The position numbers were made by a program, and so were the translations under genes. A stretch of DNA of 64,000 nucleotides from Candidatus Thiodiazotropha endoloripes. GTDB lineage: Bacteria; Pseudomonadota; Gammaproteobacteria; Chromatiales; Chromatiaceae. Positions 47,177 to 56,930 of this stretch are shown in pieces (within the stretch, counting starts at the first letter, position 1; each line of letters opens with the position of its first letter). Below the pieces are notes generated by a model that ran no database searches, was not told the origin of the DNA, and saw nothing but the letters and a program-made list of their open reading frames with translations. Location of the stretch: NCBI RefSeq assembly GCF_001708965.1, contig NZ_LVJW01000003.1, forward strand, positions 1,674,001 to 1,738,000, in the 5' to 3' direction.

Positions 47177-48380
47177 AACCAAACTCAGCCGGCTTCAGAG
47201 CCAGGCTGGTGGCCGGCAAAACTCCCCTGCTCTGTCTCGTCAACCGAACGGTTTGACGATACCCCATCGTGTCGGCCAACCGAACAGGGATAGCAACCAC
47301 AAGCACCACTCAGACAGCAGACTTGCCAAGCAGCTTCAGGGCAAACTGATCGCTGAGGGGGTAATCCAGATCGAAAAGCAGATTCCACTGAACTCAAAAC
47401 TTGGAGCAATTGAATTAAGTGAATTGCAAACTGCTCCGCAATTGCCAGGCGATGAGCATGCAAAACTGAAAAACTTCTACCTGGATACTGAAACCACCGG
47501 TCTTTCGGGAGGAAGCGGCACCCTCGCATTTCTTATTGGCTATGCCTGGCAGGAACGATCAGCAATTTGCCTGCGTCAGTTGGTGATCACCCGTTTTTCA
47601 GCTGAAGCAGACATGCTGGAACAGTTTGCATCGGGGCTTGAGGCGGCAGAACGTTTAGTCAGTTACAACGGCAAAAGCTACGACCTGCCCCTATTGATCA
47701 GCCGTTTTCGCATCAGCTCCCGTAAGCAACAGATTGATCGCCTGCCCCATCTCGATCTGCTGCACCCCACCCGGCGTCTGTTTCGTCACCACTGGCCAAA
47801 TTGCCGTCTCACTACACTGGAGCAACGCCTGCTCGGTTTTTATCGGGTTGACGATCTTCCCGGATCAGAAGCTCCTGCCGCCTGGTTTGACTACCTGCAG
47901 CGTGGTTCTGATCAAAAACTGCTTAAGGTAGTCGAGCACAATCAGAGTGATATAGTTTCATTGGTTGTGGCTCACACAGAGCTCGCGAGTATAGCCCGGA
48001 ATCCGGATCGTTGTGATCTGGACCTCTACAGTCTGGCTCGCTGGATTGGGGAGTTCGATAAAGAGCAGGCTTGCGGCCTGTTGAGGAAGCGAGTCGAACA
48101 GACCGATGAAAAGAGCAAGGGGTATCTGGCTCACCTATTGCAGAAGTCGGGGGACTGGCAGGGTGCTACCCAACTCTGGTATCAACTTGCTCAGAATCGT
48201 TACCCGGAGGCCCTTGAAAAACTTGCAAAATACCACGAACACGTGAGCAAGGATCTAGACGCGGCACGTCATTATTGTCGGCAGCTTCCAGATTGCCAGG
48301 CACGCACCCATCGTTTAAGACGCCTGCAGCGCAAGGCAGACCTTCGGCTGAGTCGGGCTCGTCAATCGACTATTCTGTAA
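47166..48380 (+). CDS. mrfB: DEDD-type 3'-5' exonuclease (MrfB/YprB-like)
   Basis: 404 residues. The RNase H-like exonuclease domain at about 98-280 has KNFYLDTETTGLSGGSGT (DxE), LVSYNGKSYDLPLLISRF (second D) and VEHNQSDIVSL (H..D). C-terminal helical region with TPR-like character (WYQLAQNRYPEALEKLAKY). It starts inside the helicase gene, so the two are coupled; in B. subtilis MrfB works with MrfA on DNA crosslinks. Last gene of the LexA-linked pair. Confidence 0.9.
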   Translation: MNLKTKLSRLQSQAGGRQNSPALSRQPNGLTIPHRVGQPNRDSNHKHHSDSRLAKQLQGKLIAEGVIQIEKQIPLNSKLGAIELSELQTAPQLPGDEHAKLKNFYLDTETTGLSGGSGTLAFLIGYAWQERSAICLRQLVITRFSAEADMLEQFASGLEAAERLVSYNGKSYDLPLLISRFRISSRKQQIDRLPHLDLLHPTRRLFRHHWPNCRLTTLEQRLLGFYRVDDLPGSEAPAAWFDYLQRGSDQKLLKVVEHNQSDIVSLVVAHTELASIARNPDRCDLDLYSLARWIGEFDKEQACGLLRKRVEQTDEKSKGYLAHLLQKSGDWQGATQLWYQLAQNRYPEALEKLAKYHEHVSKDLDAARHYCRQLPDCQARTHRLRRLQRKADLRLSRARQSTIL

Positions 48381-48543
48381 AGCCAGCAGTATCACACTCC
48401 CCCCGTCCTGCTGGGCGAAATAGGTTGAATCCAACATTCGAAATACTGCGTAAAGTTATTAAGGATCCGGATTAATAATAACGAGCCTGTTTGTCTTCTG
48501 TTATCTGACAACTGATTTCATACAGAATAGAGAGGTAATTTCC

Positions 48544-49455
48544 ATGATAAGCCTTTTTCCTGTATCAACCGGCGGTCGACTTGAAAAAAACAATCTACTC
48601 AGCATACACCCCAGGTTCTACGAACCTTTATGGCTGTCACTCCTGAATATGGCCTGGGTTGTGGAAGCCAGAGATCCATACTCCGGTGGCCATCTTTGGC
48701 GAGTCTCCCAATATTGCAGGTTGCTCTCTCATGCCCTTGGTTTGGACAGGTCCGAGGTTGCTAGGATAACCCTGGCCGGTTTTTTACACGATCTCGGTAA
48801 GGTGGCAATTGCCGACATGGTACTGAAGAAACCGACAAGACTCTCTGAAAGTGAGTATGAGATGATCAAAACTCATCCTTCGGTCGGTGCCCGTATCATT
48901 GATGGACACCCTTTGGCACCGCTCGTCCAAAGCTCAATTCTACAACACCATGAACGTCCCGATGGAGCCGGTTATCCCTATGGTTTGGATGAGGAAGGCA
49001 TCGACACGGGCTCAAGAATTGTCTCCATTTGTGATGCCTTTGATGCCATGACAAGTACCCGCCCATACCGGCAGGGTATGTCCATTGCCAAAGCATTGAA
49101 AATAATAAAGTTTAATCTGCATACCCAATTTGATGGGAATTTCGGACATGTTTTCCTCGAACTCGGCCGCAGAGGCGCGTTCTCTTCGATAATTGGGCAC
49201 TCCTATGATGGAATACCTCTGCAGTCCTGTTTGCTCTGTGGACCAACCATTGCGTTACATAAAAACCAACAAAGCGGTGACCTGGTCTATTGTCCCAATT
49301 GCGGATCTGAGTCAGTCGTTGAAACTCTCAATCATAGGTGGCACATCACACCAACCGGGAAACGAGGTTCGGTGATGGCCAGACAAACGCAAATCGACAC
49401 TGATCTGATACAGGAATTGATCCAGTCGAATGCCGCCCATCTCCTACCCGTGTAG
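48544..49455 (+). CDS. HD-GYP domain protein with C-terminal zinc ribbon
   Basis: 303 residues. HD-GYP phosphodiesterase fold at about 30-215: GGHLWRVSQYCRLL, GFLHDLGKVAIAD, KTHPSVGARI, HHERPDGAGYPYGL, CDAFDAMTSTRPYR. Predicted to hydrolyse c-di-GMP or cGAMP. C-terminal Cys pairs CLLCGP and CPNCGS form a zinc ribbon-like unit not usual in this family, replacing the typical sensory domain. GAGAGGTAATTTCC gives the ribosome site. The next gene begins 10 bases later. Confidence 0.88.
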   Translation: MISLFPVSTGGRLEKNNLLSIHPRFYEPLWLSLLNMAWVVEARDPYSGGHLWRVSQYCRLLSHALGLDRSEVARITLAGFLHDLGKVAIADMVLKKPTRLSESEYEMIKTHPSVGARIIDGHPLAPLVQSSILQHHERPDGAGYPYGLDEEGIDTGSRIVSICDAFDAMTSTRPYRQGMSIAKALKIIKFNLHTQFDGNFGHVFLELGRRGAFSSIIGHSYDGIPLQSCLLCGPTIALHKNQQSGDLVYCPNCGSESVVETLNHRWHITPTGKRGSVMARQTQIDTDLIQELIQSNAAHLLPV

Positions 49456-49465
49456 TCGAATTGAT

Positions 49466-50449
49466 ATGAATATAAGAGAGAGACAAAGAGGCAAACCAGC
49501 TAATCTGGGGATTGTGTGGGTTGGTTTCTGTTTGCTGTTTACTTCTGTTCAGAGCAGTGCAGGAGCCCTCTACAAGAATGGCTTTGATGTTACAGATGCG
49601 ATCATCGAGGTTTCTGAGATTTTGCCTGGCGGACCTCCCCGTGATGGAATTCCGGCGATTGATAAACCTCAGTTTGTGCATGCCAAAGATGCAGACTTTT
49701 TACAACCAGAGGACCGTATTCTTGGGGTTGAGAGGAATGGTGTCGTAAAGGCCTATCCAATCAATATTTTGAACTGGCATGAAATTGTGAATGACCACTT
49801 CAAACAGGAACCGATCGTCATCACTTTCTGTCCACTCTGTGGTACAGGTATGGCATTCGAAGCGACGGTCAGAGGCAAACCGCTTAAATTTGGCGTTTCT
49901 GGCCTACTCTACAACAGTGATGTACTGCTCTATGACCACGCCAGTGAGTCTTTATGGTCACAGATCATGAAGCAGAGTATCAGCGGTAAACATCAGGGAG
50001 AGCGTTTAAGTCATGTTCCCTTACAACACACGAATTGGGCAGACTGGTCTGATCGATATCCGGATACACTGGTACTATCTGATGACACAGGATTTTCTAG
50101 AAACTACCAGCGCTCACCCTATCAGGGCTACGAAAAAAGTCGGGATCTCTACTTTCCGGTAGAGTTTCGAGCCAAGGGCTATCATCCGAAGGAGCGGGTA
50201 CTGGGATTGGAAATTAACGACAGCTACAAGGCCTATCCATTCATTGAATTATCTAAAACAGATGGATTGATCGAAGAGAATCTGGCTGGTCAACAGTTGA
50301 CAGTTAAATTTGATATTCAACACCAGACAGCCAATGCCTATGACCTGTCGGGTAATTTATTGCCAAGCACCACAGCTTTCTGGTTTGCCTGGTATGCCTT
50401 TCATCCTCAAACAGAGATTTTCAGAGCGACTGATAGAGAAATGAAATAA
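49466..50449 (+). CDS. DUF3179 secreted protein
   Basis: 327 residues from ATG 49466 with signal peptide (IVWVGFCLLFTSVQSSAG). DUF3179 hallmarks: ILNWHEIVNDHFKQEPIVIT, TFCPLCGTGMAF, GVSGLLYNSDVLLYDH and SLWSQIMKQSISG. The CPLC pair resembles a metal or disulfide site. No function is established for the family. Follows the HD-GYP gene closely (10 bases), so may be co-transcribed. Confidence 0.88.
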   Translation: MNIRERQRGKPANLGIVWVGFCLLFTSVQSSAGALYKNGFDVTDAIIEVSEILPGGPPRDGIPAIDKPQFVHAKDADFLQPEDRILGVERNGVVKAYPINILNWHEIVNDHFKQEPIVITFCPLCGTGMAFEATVRGKPLKFGVSGLLYNSDVLLYDHASESLWSQIMKQSISGKHQGERLSHVPLQHTNWADWSDRYPDTLVLSDDTGFSRNYQRSPYQGYEKSRDLYFPVEFRAKGYHPKERVLGLEINDSYKAYPFIELSKTDGLIEENLAGQQLTVKFDIQHQTANAYDLSGNLLPSTTAFWFAWYAFHPQTEIFRATDREMK

Positions 50450-50476
50450 TAAGTTTCAGTCTTAGTAAAGCTACCA

Positions 50477-50499
50477 GGGTCTGTTAACACGAATCCAAT
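50477..50499. repeat. 23-bp repeat, copy 1
   Basis: GGGTCTGTTAACACGAATCC plus AAT; the copy at 56931-56953 differs at one base. Sits between DUF3179 and DUF3047 genes. A third site at 60533 shares only GGCCTGTTAA. Confidence 0.5.
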
Positions 50500-50517
50500 C
50501 GGCTTCCTGGAACCATC

Positions 50518-51156
50518 CTATTCAGCCGAAAAGAAGATATCTGCGTACCAGGCTGTTGCCATGGATTCCGTATTATCCGTATCGGTCATGATAGCAACCA
50601 CTTCAATGGTCTTTATCTCTTCACCGAAAAAATTCTTGAAGTCCTGTCTGACATTACGTTTTTCCATTTGCCACTGACCTGCCTGCTGATCACCGGATTT
50701 AACGGCGAGCATCATGGATTGGTCTGTATAAGCACTGGCCCAAACACTACTCACAGGCTGACTGCTTGACCAGACATAGTTCATGGAACGTGTTCGCCAT
50801 GGCGCCCAGCCACCCTCTTTTACGACATAGATACGTGCCGGGTAGTCATCTCCTGCTTTAGATTGCTCGTCTGGCTTATCCAATACCCGTTCGATTTTCC
50901 AGCGCCAGTTCAGGTATGGGGTTTTATCCAGATTGACCTTGATCTTTTTGGCCAAGGCTGAAGCACTGCCCTGACTGATCGCCTTAAGACTGGGTGGTTC
51001 TCCCTTTTCATCGACGGCCTGATAGGTTGTATTGTCCTTGAAACTGACTTCGGTCCAATCCTCAACCGGTAACATATCGACTATGACACTTTGATCTGCG
51101 ATGACGACTGCAGGCAGCATTGTCAGAAGAGCGGAAAAACCAGTTTGTGTTCGCAT
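50518..51156 (-). CDS. DUF3047 periplasmic protein
   Basis: 212 residues with a signal peptide (LLTMLPAVVIADQ). Core LNWRWKIERVLDKPDEQSKA, DYPARIYVVKEGGWAPW and MNYVWSSSQP are family hallmarks. Ends WYADIFFSAE. Function unknown; usually single or near c-type cytochrome or phosphonate genes elsewhere. Convergent with DUF3179. Confidence 0.87.
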   Translation of the reverse strand: MRTQTGFSALLTMLPAVVIADQSVIVDMLPVEDWTEVSFKDNTTYQAVDEKGEPPSLKAISQGSASALAKKIKVNLDKTPYLNWRWKIERVLDKPDEQSKAGDDYPARIYVVKEGGWAPWRTRSMNYVWSSSQPVSSVWASAYTDQSMMLAVKSGDQQAGQWQMEKRNVRQDFKNFFGEEIKTIEVVAIMTDTDNTESMATAWYADIFFSAE

Positions 51157-51297
51157 TGGAATATCCTAATTTATCCGGTGACCATAAATATTGCATTCAG
51201 TCACTGTTAATCTGCGATAGTATAGACAGCCTCAGTACAAAGCGTACTAGGTTTATACTCGCAAACCAACGATTAGGATTCAAAATAGCTCTGTTGT

Positions 51298-52569
51298 TTA
51301 CCCGATCTGATGAAGTTTTGATTCTTCATCACATGAGATTGTTACCGCAATCTCCTGGCTAACATGTTTTTCATCGATCAGACAGGCTTTTGCACCATCG
51401 ATGGAAGGCATTTCGTACATCACTTTTCGCAGTAGACCCTCCATGACACCACGTAATCCTCTGGCGCCGGTGCCACGCTCGAGAGCCTGACGGGCAATGG
51501 CAGTCAGTGCATCCTCGGTAAATTCCAGTTTAACCCCCTCGAACTCAAACAGCCTCTGATACTGCCGTTGTAGAGCATTACGGGGTTGTGTCAGGATTTT
51601 CACCAAGGCCTGTTCATCCAGGTCATGTAAAGCGGTAATTACCGGAAAACGACCAATAAACTCCGGAATCAGGCCAAAATGGCGTAAATCCTCAGGCTGT
51701 ACCTCTTCAAATAGTCTCAGTTGATCATAGGCCTTGCTTGTATCCGAGAGATCGACATGGAATCCGATTCCTCCCTTACCGGTATTCATCCGTTTCTCCA
51801 GCAGACGCTCAAGCCCGGCGAATGCCCCGCCTGCGATGAACAGGATGTTCCGTGTGTCGATAAAAAGCTCTTCACCAGACTCTTTTCGACCCTTCTGACT
51901 CAATTTTACCCGGGTACCTTCCACCAGTTTCAACAGGGCCTGCTGCACCCCTTCTCCCGAGACATCCCGGGTTCCATGGGTAGATTCGCCGGAACGAGCC
52001 AGCTTATCGATTTCATCGATATAGATAATTCCCCATTCGGCCAGTTCCCGATTACCATCCGCACTGTCAAGCAGACGCACGATGATACTTTCCACATCTT
52101 CGCCTACATAACCTGCCTGGGTCAGGGTAGTTGCATCGGCAATTACAAATGGTACGCCGACAACACGTGCCAGAGTACTTGCCAGCAGGGTTTTTCCAGT
52201 ACCAGAGGGACCAAGCAGCAGGATGTTCGATTTCTCAATCTCGACTTCCTGGTCGTTACTGGTTGGCACCTGCGTGTTGTTGTACTCCATACTGAGGCGT
52301 TTGTAGTGATTGTATACCGCAACAGCCAGAGTCTCTTTTGCCAGCCCCTGATCAACCACATAACGATCCAGCTGCTCTTTCAACTGGGTTGGTTTAAGCA
52401 TATTCTCAAACGGTTTAGTGGTGGAGCGACGTCTACCCCAGCTGGCAACAACCTGGGCTGCCAGGCGTACGCACTCCTCACAGATATGCCCCTCGATGCC
52501 GGCAATCAGTGGGATATCCGGTGTCTGTTGTTCACCACAGAAAGAGCAGTGTTTGTTGTTTTCAGTCAT
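51298..52569 (-). CDS. clpX: Nif-linked ClpX-type AAA+ unfoldase (ClpX2)
   Basis: 423 residues. Zinc-binding N-domain CSFCGEQQ...CEEC, Walker A GPSGTGKT, Walker B IIYIDEIDKLARS, sensor and ClpX C-domain GARGLRGVMEG. The IGF tripeptide (GGIGFHVDL) for ClpP docking is present, so it can act with ClpP. Last gene of the nifV unit, as the clpX2 of Azotobacter vinelandii follows nifM; there it is linked to turnover of NifB and NifEN. It is probably a second copy, not the housekeeping clpX, as no clpP is next to it. Confidence 0.92.
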   Translation of the reverse strand: MTENNKHCSFCGEQQTPDIPLIAGIEGHICEECVRLAAQVVASWGRRRSTTKPFENMLKPTQLKEQLDRYVVDQGLAKETLAVAVYNHYKRLSMEYNNTQVPTSNDQEVEIEKSNILLLGPSGTGKTLLASTLARVVGVPFVIADATTLTQAGYVGEDVESIIVRLLDSADGNRELAEWGIIYIDEIDKLARSGESTHGTRDVSGEGVQQALLKLVEGTRVKLSQKGRKESGEELFIDTRNILFIAGGAFAGLERLLEKRMNTGKGGIGFHVDLSDTSKAYDQLRLFEEVQPEDLRHFGLIPEFIGRFPVITALHDLDEQALVKILTQPRNALQRQYQRLFEFEGVKLEFTEDALTAIARQALERGTGARGLRGVMEGLLRKVMYEMPSIDGAKACLIDEKHVSQEIAVTISCDEESKLHQIG

Positions 52570-52588
52570 TGTTACTCACAACACCTGG

Positions 52589-53458
52589 CTAGGCCGGAAG
52601 TTTGGCTTGCAGACTGTTTAACCAGGACTTCTGGCAATTACGTCGCTGGCGTTCGGTAAGAATTTCCCGGATCCTTGGCGCCGCTTTTGACAAAGGCACA
52701 CGTTTTGCCGGTTTGATCTTTTCACAATAGAGGATATGCAGACCCATATCCGACTCCACGATCGGACTGATCTCATTCAACTGCATGTTAAACAGCTCTG
52801 TATCCAGTGCTTCATAGAGTTGCCCCCTCGATATTTCTCCCAGTTTGCCACCCTCCATTGCCGTGGGACACTCAGAATAGCGTTTGGCAAACTGATCAAA
52901 TCGATTCACACGACCGGCGAGTTTTTCAATTACGATCTCCATCCGGCTATAAGCTGCAGATCGGGTATTCTCAGGAAAATCCGGGTTAATCGTGATAAGA
53001 ATGTGTCGGGCAACTCGTGTTTCAGGGGTCTGAAAGCGATCATGATGCATTTCGTAAAACAGCTGGATATCGAGTTCATTGATATCAGCACCTCGAGAGG
53101 CAACTTTCTGCATCACTCCATCAAACAGCAGCTCCCGATAAAGTGCACTGCGCAGACCATCCACATTCAGCCCATTATCCTGCAGGTCGCTGGTGAACTC
53201 CTCATCACTCTGATAACGTTCAGCCACTTCCTGAACAGCACGATCCAACTGCTGTTCGGAGATAACCACAGTTTCTGCTTCTTTGGTAGCAATCACCAGA
53301 GATTCAAGATCGAAACTTTTTGTCGCTATTTTGTAAACAGCTTCATTCTCAACCGGGTTGAGTTGTGTCAGGTTCTTCTGGTATTTACTCAGCGCATTAC
53401 GCAACATGTGATAGCTGAATACCGGTGAAGCCTCTGAATTTTTTTCAGCCAAATTCAT
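52589..53458 (-). CDS. nifM: NifM peptidyl-prolyl isomerase, nitrogenase Fe protein maturation
   Basis: 289 residues. The C-terminal parvulin PPIase domain, about 145-245, reads ARHILITINPDFPENTRS, FDQFAKRYSECPTAMEGGKL and VESDMGLHILYCEKI. The N-terminal part is the SurA-like helical NifM domain. It helps fold NifH by proline isomerisation. Overlaps nifZ by 4 bases. Confidence 0.94.
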   Translation of the reverse strand: MNLAEKNSEASPVFSYHMLRNALSKYQKNLTQLNPVENEAVYKIATKSFDLESLVIATKEAETVVISEQQLDRAVQEVAERYQSDEEFTSDLQDNGLNVDGLRSALYRELLFDGVMQKVASRGADINELDIQLFYEMHHDRFQTPETRVARHILITINPDFPENTRSAAYSRMEIVIEKLAGRVNRFDQFAKRYSECPTAMEGGKLGEISRGQLYEALDTELFNMQLNEISPIVESDMGLHILYCEKIKPAKRVPLSKAAPRIREILTERQRRNCQKSWLNSLQAKLPA

Positions 53459-53919
53459 GTTCCCTCCCCGAGTCCGGGATTCAGAAAATCCAGTGCACTT
53501 TCGGGTACCAGCAGGGTTCTGCCACTAAATCGGGCATGGTAGGCGGGACCACCCGGATTATCTCTCAGGGTCTTTTCGATCTCACCTTCATCCCCTGGTT
53601 TGGCAATCACATCGCCTTTTATTACCAACGGAATCTTCGGCGTGATCTTGTCTCTGAATTCAAAACGGGTTGGTATCCAGGGATCACTTTCAAGTTGCAA
53701 CTCCTGTTCACGACAACCAACCCGTCGATTCTGGTCAATAAAGTCAACTGTGTAGATCAATTGATCCTGTAGAAAGGTACCAACATCCCGAACGTAACCG
53801 ACACTGCCCCGACGGATCAACAGTCGACCAGTAGCCTCACCGGGATAGGTGCCATCGTTACGCAGGTTGCGAATCACGCGAACTGCTTGGCCATATTCAT
53901 ACTTTGGGCGCAAGACCAT
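53455..53919 (-). CDS. nifZ: NifZ, nitrogenase P-cluster maturation
   Basis: 154 residues. The NifZ domain KYEYGQAVRVIRNLRNDGTY, RRGSVGYVRDVGTFLQDQLI, GCREQELQLE occupies residues 5-75; a second similar half (VIKGDVIAKPGDEGEIEK, SGRTLLVPESALDFL) follows, as in longer NifZ. Works with NifW and NifH on the MoFe protein P-clusters. Overlaps nifW by 23 bases and nifM by 4. Confidence 0.94.
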   Translation of the reverse strand: MVLRPKYEYGQAVRVIRNLRNDGTYPGEATGRLLIRRGSVGYVRDVGTFLQDQLIYTVDFIDQNRRVGCREQELQLESDPWIPTRFEFRDKITPKIPLVIKGDVIAKPGDEGEIEKTLRDNPGGPAYHARFSGRTLLVPESALDFLNPGLGEGT

Positions 53920-54247
53920 TCACCTGCTGACTAAGATCCATGAGTGGTACACTTACTGTTACCGGCTCATGCATATGGAATACTTTAAAGACCTTCTCGG
54001 TCAAAGCATCGGATTCAACGAAATCACTGTATGCACTGTTCAACATTCCTGCATAGAGTTGATATTTTTCATCATCACTCTCAGGCATGGCACTGATGTC
54101 ATCCAGATAGTCATGAAAGCGCTGCAGAATATGCAAGCGATTGACATGTACCACTGAAGGGTCATACTCGATTTCAAAATACTCCAGGAAGTCCTCAGCG
54201 CTACTGAGTTCATCCATATCCAGCTCGAATTCACTCTCACTCATCAT
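53897..54247 (-). CDS. nifW: NifW, nitrogenase-stabilising protein
   Basis: 116 residues. SAEDFLEYFEIEYDPSVVHV and HILQRFHDYL are family signature segments, and FKVFHMHEPVTVSVPL follows. NifW binds the MoFe protein and helps its assembly or oxygen protection. Starts with ATGATG, 19 bases after the TPR gene. Confidence 0.94.
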   Translation of the reverse strand: MMSESEFELDMDELSSAEDFLEYFEIEYDPSVVHVNRLHILQRFHDYLDDISAMPESDDEKYQLYAGMLNSAYSDFVESDALTEKVFKVFHMHEPVTVSVPLMDLSQQVNGLAPKV

Positions 54248-54266
54248 TCAGCTCCTGTATCTCATG

Positions 54267-54791
54267 TTATGCCGATACACTGTCGGTTTGACAGTTCAGC
54301 GCGTTACGGACAACTTCAAGCAGAGCCTGAGCGCCAAGACGATCCTTGGTATCAAGTTCTGCTACTTTTTCAAGGCGTTCCAGTGCGGATTCATAGTTAC
54401 CCAATCTCAGTTCCAGAAATCCAGCCCCCTTCAGAGCCAGCATGTAGAAACGGATCAGTGTCATCGAAATCATCACACCACTGCCCAAACGCCCTTCACT
54501 CAGATCCCGCCAGTCGATGGGTAATTCAAGCCTTTTACCGATCACCACCAGAACCCGTTCAGCAACGATCAGTGCCTCTGTCAACCGATGCTGGTAGTAG
54601 AAATAGCGGTAAAGCGCCACCAGTATCATGGGGTGTTCCGGTTCCAGGAAGTAGGCCCTGAGCAGATCCTTTTCCGCTTTCTCATCACCATAATTCTCAG
54701 CCGCACTATCCAGACACTGTTTGGCTTCTGAATTCAAAGCTTCGTCGAAATAGAGGTCCTCGCTATCGAAATCGAGAAGATCTACTGTCAT
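54267..54791 (-). CDS. TPR-like protein of the nif cluster (paralogue of the 61484 gene)
   Basis: 174 residues, acidic, no signal peptide. Two helical repeat units: [20 protein letters not shown] and [20 protein letters not shown], then [20 protein letters not shown]. It aligns end to end with the product of 61484-62023 (the blocks of [20 protein letters not shown], the WRDL/WNDP region, and [20 protein letters not shown]). Overlaps cysE by 4 bases. No function is known; presence in two separate nif units suggests a maturation or scaffold role. Confidence 0.8.
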   Translation of the reverse strand: MTVDLLDFDSEDLYFDEALNSEAKQCLDSAAENYGDEKAEKDLLRAYFLEPEHPMILVALYRYFYYQHRLTEALIVAERVLVVIGKRLELPIDWRDLSEGRLGSGVMISMTLIRFYMLALKGAGFLELRLGNYESALERLEKVAELDTKDRLGAQALLEVVRNALNCQTDSVSA

Positions 54792-55585
54792 TTCACTGAC
54801 TCCGTGACTACTGATTCTGGGTTAGCTGGTTCACAAACCAACTTGGCATCACACCGGCGGCACTCGTCCTCCGGTTTCTCACCACCGGGCAGACAGCCGT
54901 ACACACCTACCTCTCCTTCCAGGATTCGAATCCGTTCCAGCAGACAGTTGATCGCTTCGGCCACTGGATCCGGAATCAGATGGTGGTTCAGATCGAAACC
55001 GTGCTCACTGTTGACACGCTGCGTTTGAACAACTTTGGCAGGTATACCCACAACGGTTTTGTTTGCCGGCACGGCTGAGACCACGACGGAATTGGCTCCG
55101 ACCCTGACCTCTTCCCCAACCTCGATGGGACCAAGAATTTTTGCACCGGCACCTACCACCACCCGATCACCAAGTGTTGGATGACGCTTGCCTTTGTTCC
55201 AAGAAACACCGCCCAAAGTGACGCCGTGGTAGAGCGTGACATCATCCCCCACTACAGCAGTCTCTCCGATTACCACTCCCGTGCCATGATCAATAAAAAA
55301 GCGGCGTCCTATGGTTGCCCCGGGATGAATATCGATACTGGTCCAGATCCTGCCGATATAGGAGATAAGTCTCGGAAGATAACGCCACCCCCTCTTCCAC
55401 AGGCGATTGGCCATACGATAGAGCATGATCGCATGTACCCCGGGATAGGTCGTTATAATCTCCAGGCGGGTACGTGCGGCAGGATCACGATCGAATACAC
55501 AACGGATATCCTCACCCACCATTTGCCAGACAGACCCTGGACTGGAGGGTCTATCAACATCAGCGATCGCTTCACTGTTCATCAT
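54788..55585 (-). CDS. cysE: Serine O-acetyltransferase CysE/EpsC of the nif cluster
   Basis: 265 residues from ATG 55585, which overlaps the nifV stop as ATGA and has AGGAG 11 bases upstream. The left-handed beta-helix hexapeptide domain at about 80-190: [58 protein letters not shown]. It makes O-acetylserine to meet the cysteine demand of NifS during nitrogenase cluster assembly. The C-terminal tail with [13 protein letters not shown] has a Cys-rich end found in nif-linked copies. Confidence 0.94.
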   Translation of the reverse strand: MMNSEAIADVDRPSSPGSVWQMVGEDIRCVFDRDPAARTRLEIITTYPGVHAIMLYRMANRLWKRGWRYLPRLISYIGRIWTSIDIHPGATIGRRFFIDHGTGVVIGETAVVGDDVTLYHGVTLGGVSWNKGKRHPTLGDRVVVGAGAKILGPIEVGEEVRVGANSVVVSAVPANKTVVGIPAKVVQTQRVNSEHGFDLNHHLIPDPVAEAINCLLERIRILEGEVGVYGCLPGGEKPEDECRRCDAKLVCEPANPESVVTESVK

Positions 55586-56736
55586 TGACGTTTCCACTCC
55601 TGTGCGTCCTTATTGATTTCCAGATAGAAGCGGCGTAAATCTCTTGGTTCCGGTGGTTGTTTATTCTGTACTGCGTGGAGTCTCACTCTCATCAGGAGTG
55701 ATTCTGCCTGAGCCCGATTGAGGGCCATTCCCATGTCTGCATAGGCCTGAATTACTGCATGACTACCGGAGTGCTTGCCTAAGACAAATTGATGATCGCG
55801 TCCCAATTCAGCAGGATCGACACCCTGGTAATTGCGTCTGTCCTTCATCAGCCCGTCTACATGGATACCGGCTTCGTGTGTAAACACACCGGCTCCAACA
55901 AGGCTTTTCTGCCATCCAACCTTTCTGCCGGAGGCGTATTCAACCAGTTCTGATAGGGAAGAGTATCGGGTCATGTCTATCTCATGTCCCTGATCGTGAA
56001 ATCGGCGCAATCCCATCACCACCTCTTCAAGTGGCGCATTACCCGCACGTTCTCCCAGGCCATGTACAGTCGTATTGACATGTGTTGCACCACCACGAAT
56101 GGCGGCCAGGGTATTGGCGGTGGCGAGACCAAGATCATCATGAGCATGCATCTCTATCTCGATATCCGAAACAGCACGAAGATCGCGGATGGCATCGTAG
56201 ACCTGAAAGGGTTCCAGGATCCCGACGGTATCTGCAAAGCGAAACCGTCGTGCACCAGCGATTTCCGCCTGTTCGACCACCTGCCAGAGGAACTCAGGAT
56301 CAGCTCGGGAAGCATCTTCTCCACCAACGCAGACTTCAAGACCTAAATCCAGGGCTTCCTTGATACAGGGTCCAATCTGTTCAAGCACCCACTCCCTGGA
56401 ACGACCGAGCTTGTTACTGATCTGTTGGTCGGAAACCGGCATTGAGAGATCGACCATCTGTACACCTAAGCCACGACAGTGGTTGATATCCTGACTGTGC
56501 ATGCGACACCAGACCATCAGCCTGGCATGATTTACACTCGTGGCAACTGCCTGAATCGCTTCACGCTCTTCAGCACCCATTGCCGGAATGCCTACTTCCA
56601 GTTCAGAGATACCCAACTCATCGAGTGAGCGACTGATGGCAAGTTTTTCCTGTAGGGTAAATGACACCCCGGCAGACTGTTCACCATCTCTCAGGGTGGT
56701 ATCGTTGATGGTCACTGTGGATGGTTTGGATTGCAT
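55582..56736 (-). CDS. nifV: Homocitrate synthase NifV
   Basis: 384 residues. TIM-barrel HMGL-like fold: [37 protein letters not shown] (metal His), [15 protein letters not shown]. It condenses acetyl-CoA and 2-oxoglutarate into homocitrate, the organic ligand of FeMo-co. First gene of the unit nifV-cysE-TPR-nifW-nifZ-nifM-clpX, from a sigma-54 promoter 27 bases upstream. Confidence 0.96.
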   Translation of the reverse strand: MQSKPSTVTINDTTLRDGEQSAGVSFTLQEKLAISRSLDELGISELEVGIPAMGAEEREAIQAVATSVNHARLMVWCRMHSQDINHCRGLGVQMVDLSMPVSDQQISNKLGRSREWVLEQIGPCIKEALDLGLEVCVGGEDASRADPEFLWQVVEQAEIAGARRFRFADTVGILEPFQVYDAIRDLRAVSDIEIEMHAHDDLGLATANTLAAIRGGATHVNTTVHGLGERAGNAPLEEVVMGLRRFHDQGHEIDMTRYSSLSELVEYASGRKVGWQKSLVGAGVFTHEAGIHVDGLMKDRRNYQGVDPAELGRDHQFVLGKHSGSHAVIQAYADMGMALNRAQAESLLMRVRLHAVQNKQPPEPRDLRRFYLEINKDAQEWKRQ

Positions 56737-56762
56737 ATGGGTCTCCTTGTTATTTAGGAGTT

Positions 56763-56778
56763 TGCAATCACTGTGCCA
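56763..56778 (-). promoter_or_regulatory. Sigma-54 promoter of nifV
   Basis: On the minus strand TGGCACAGTGATTGCA, an exact TGGCAC-N5-TTGCA -24/-12 element; transcription would begin near 56751, 15 bases before the ATG. Confidence 0.88.
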
Positions 56779-56850
56779 TTATATTTATATCTTAAAATTC
56801 AATAAGATAAAAATTTCCAATATCTGTCTGAGTGGTTGGTTACCACGAAT

Positions 56851-56866
56851 TGTAGGAAAGGCGACA
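56851..56866 (-). promoter_or_regulatory. NifA upstream activator site for nifV
   Basis: TGT-N10-ACA, TGTAGGAAAGGCGACA, about 108 bases before the expected start of transcription, the usual place for a NifA site. Confidence 0.75.
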
Positions 56867-56930
56867 ATCGTGTCATTGGGCTATCGTCACCTTGGCGATT
56901 AACAACCGGCCGACTGGATAAAGACTACTT

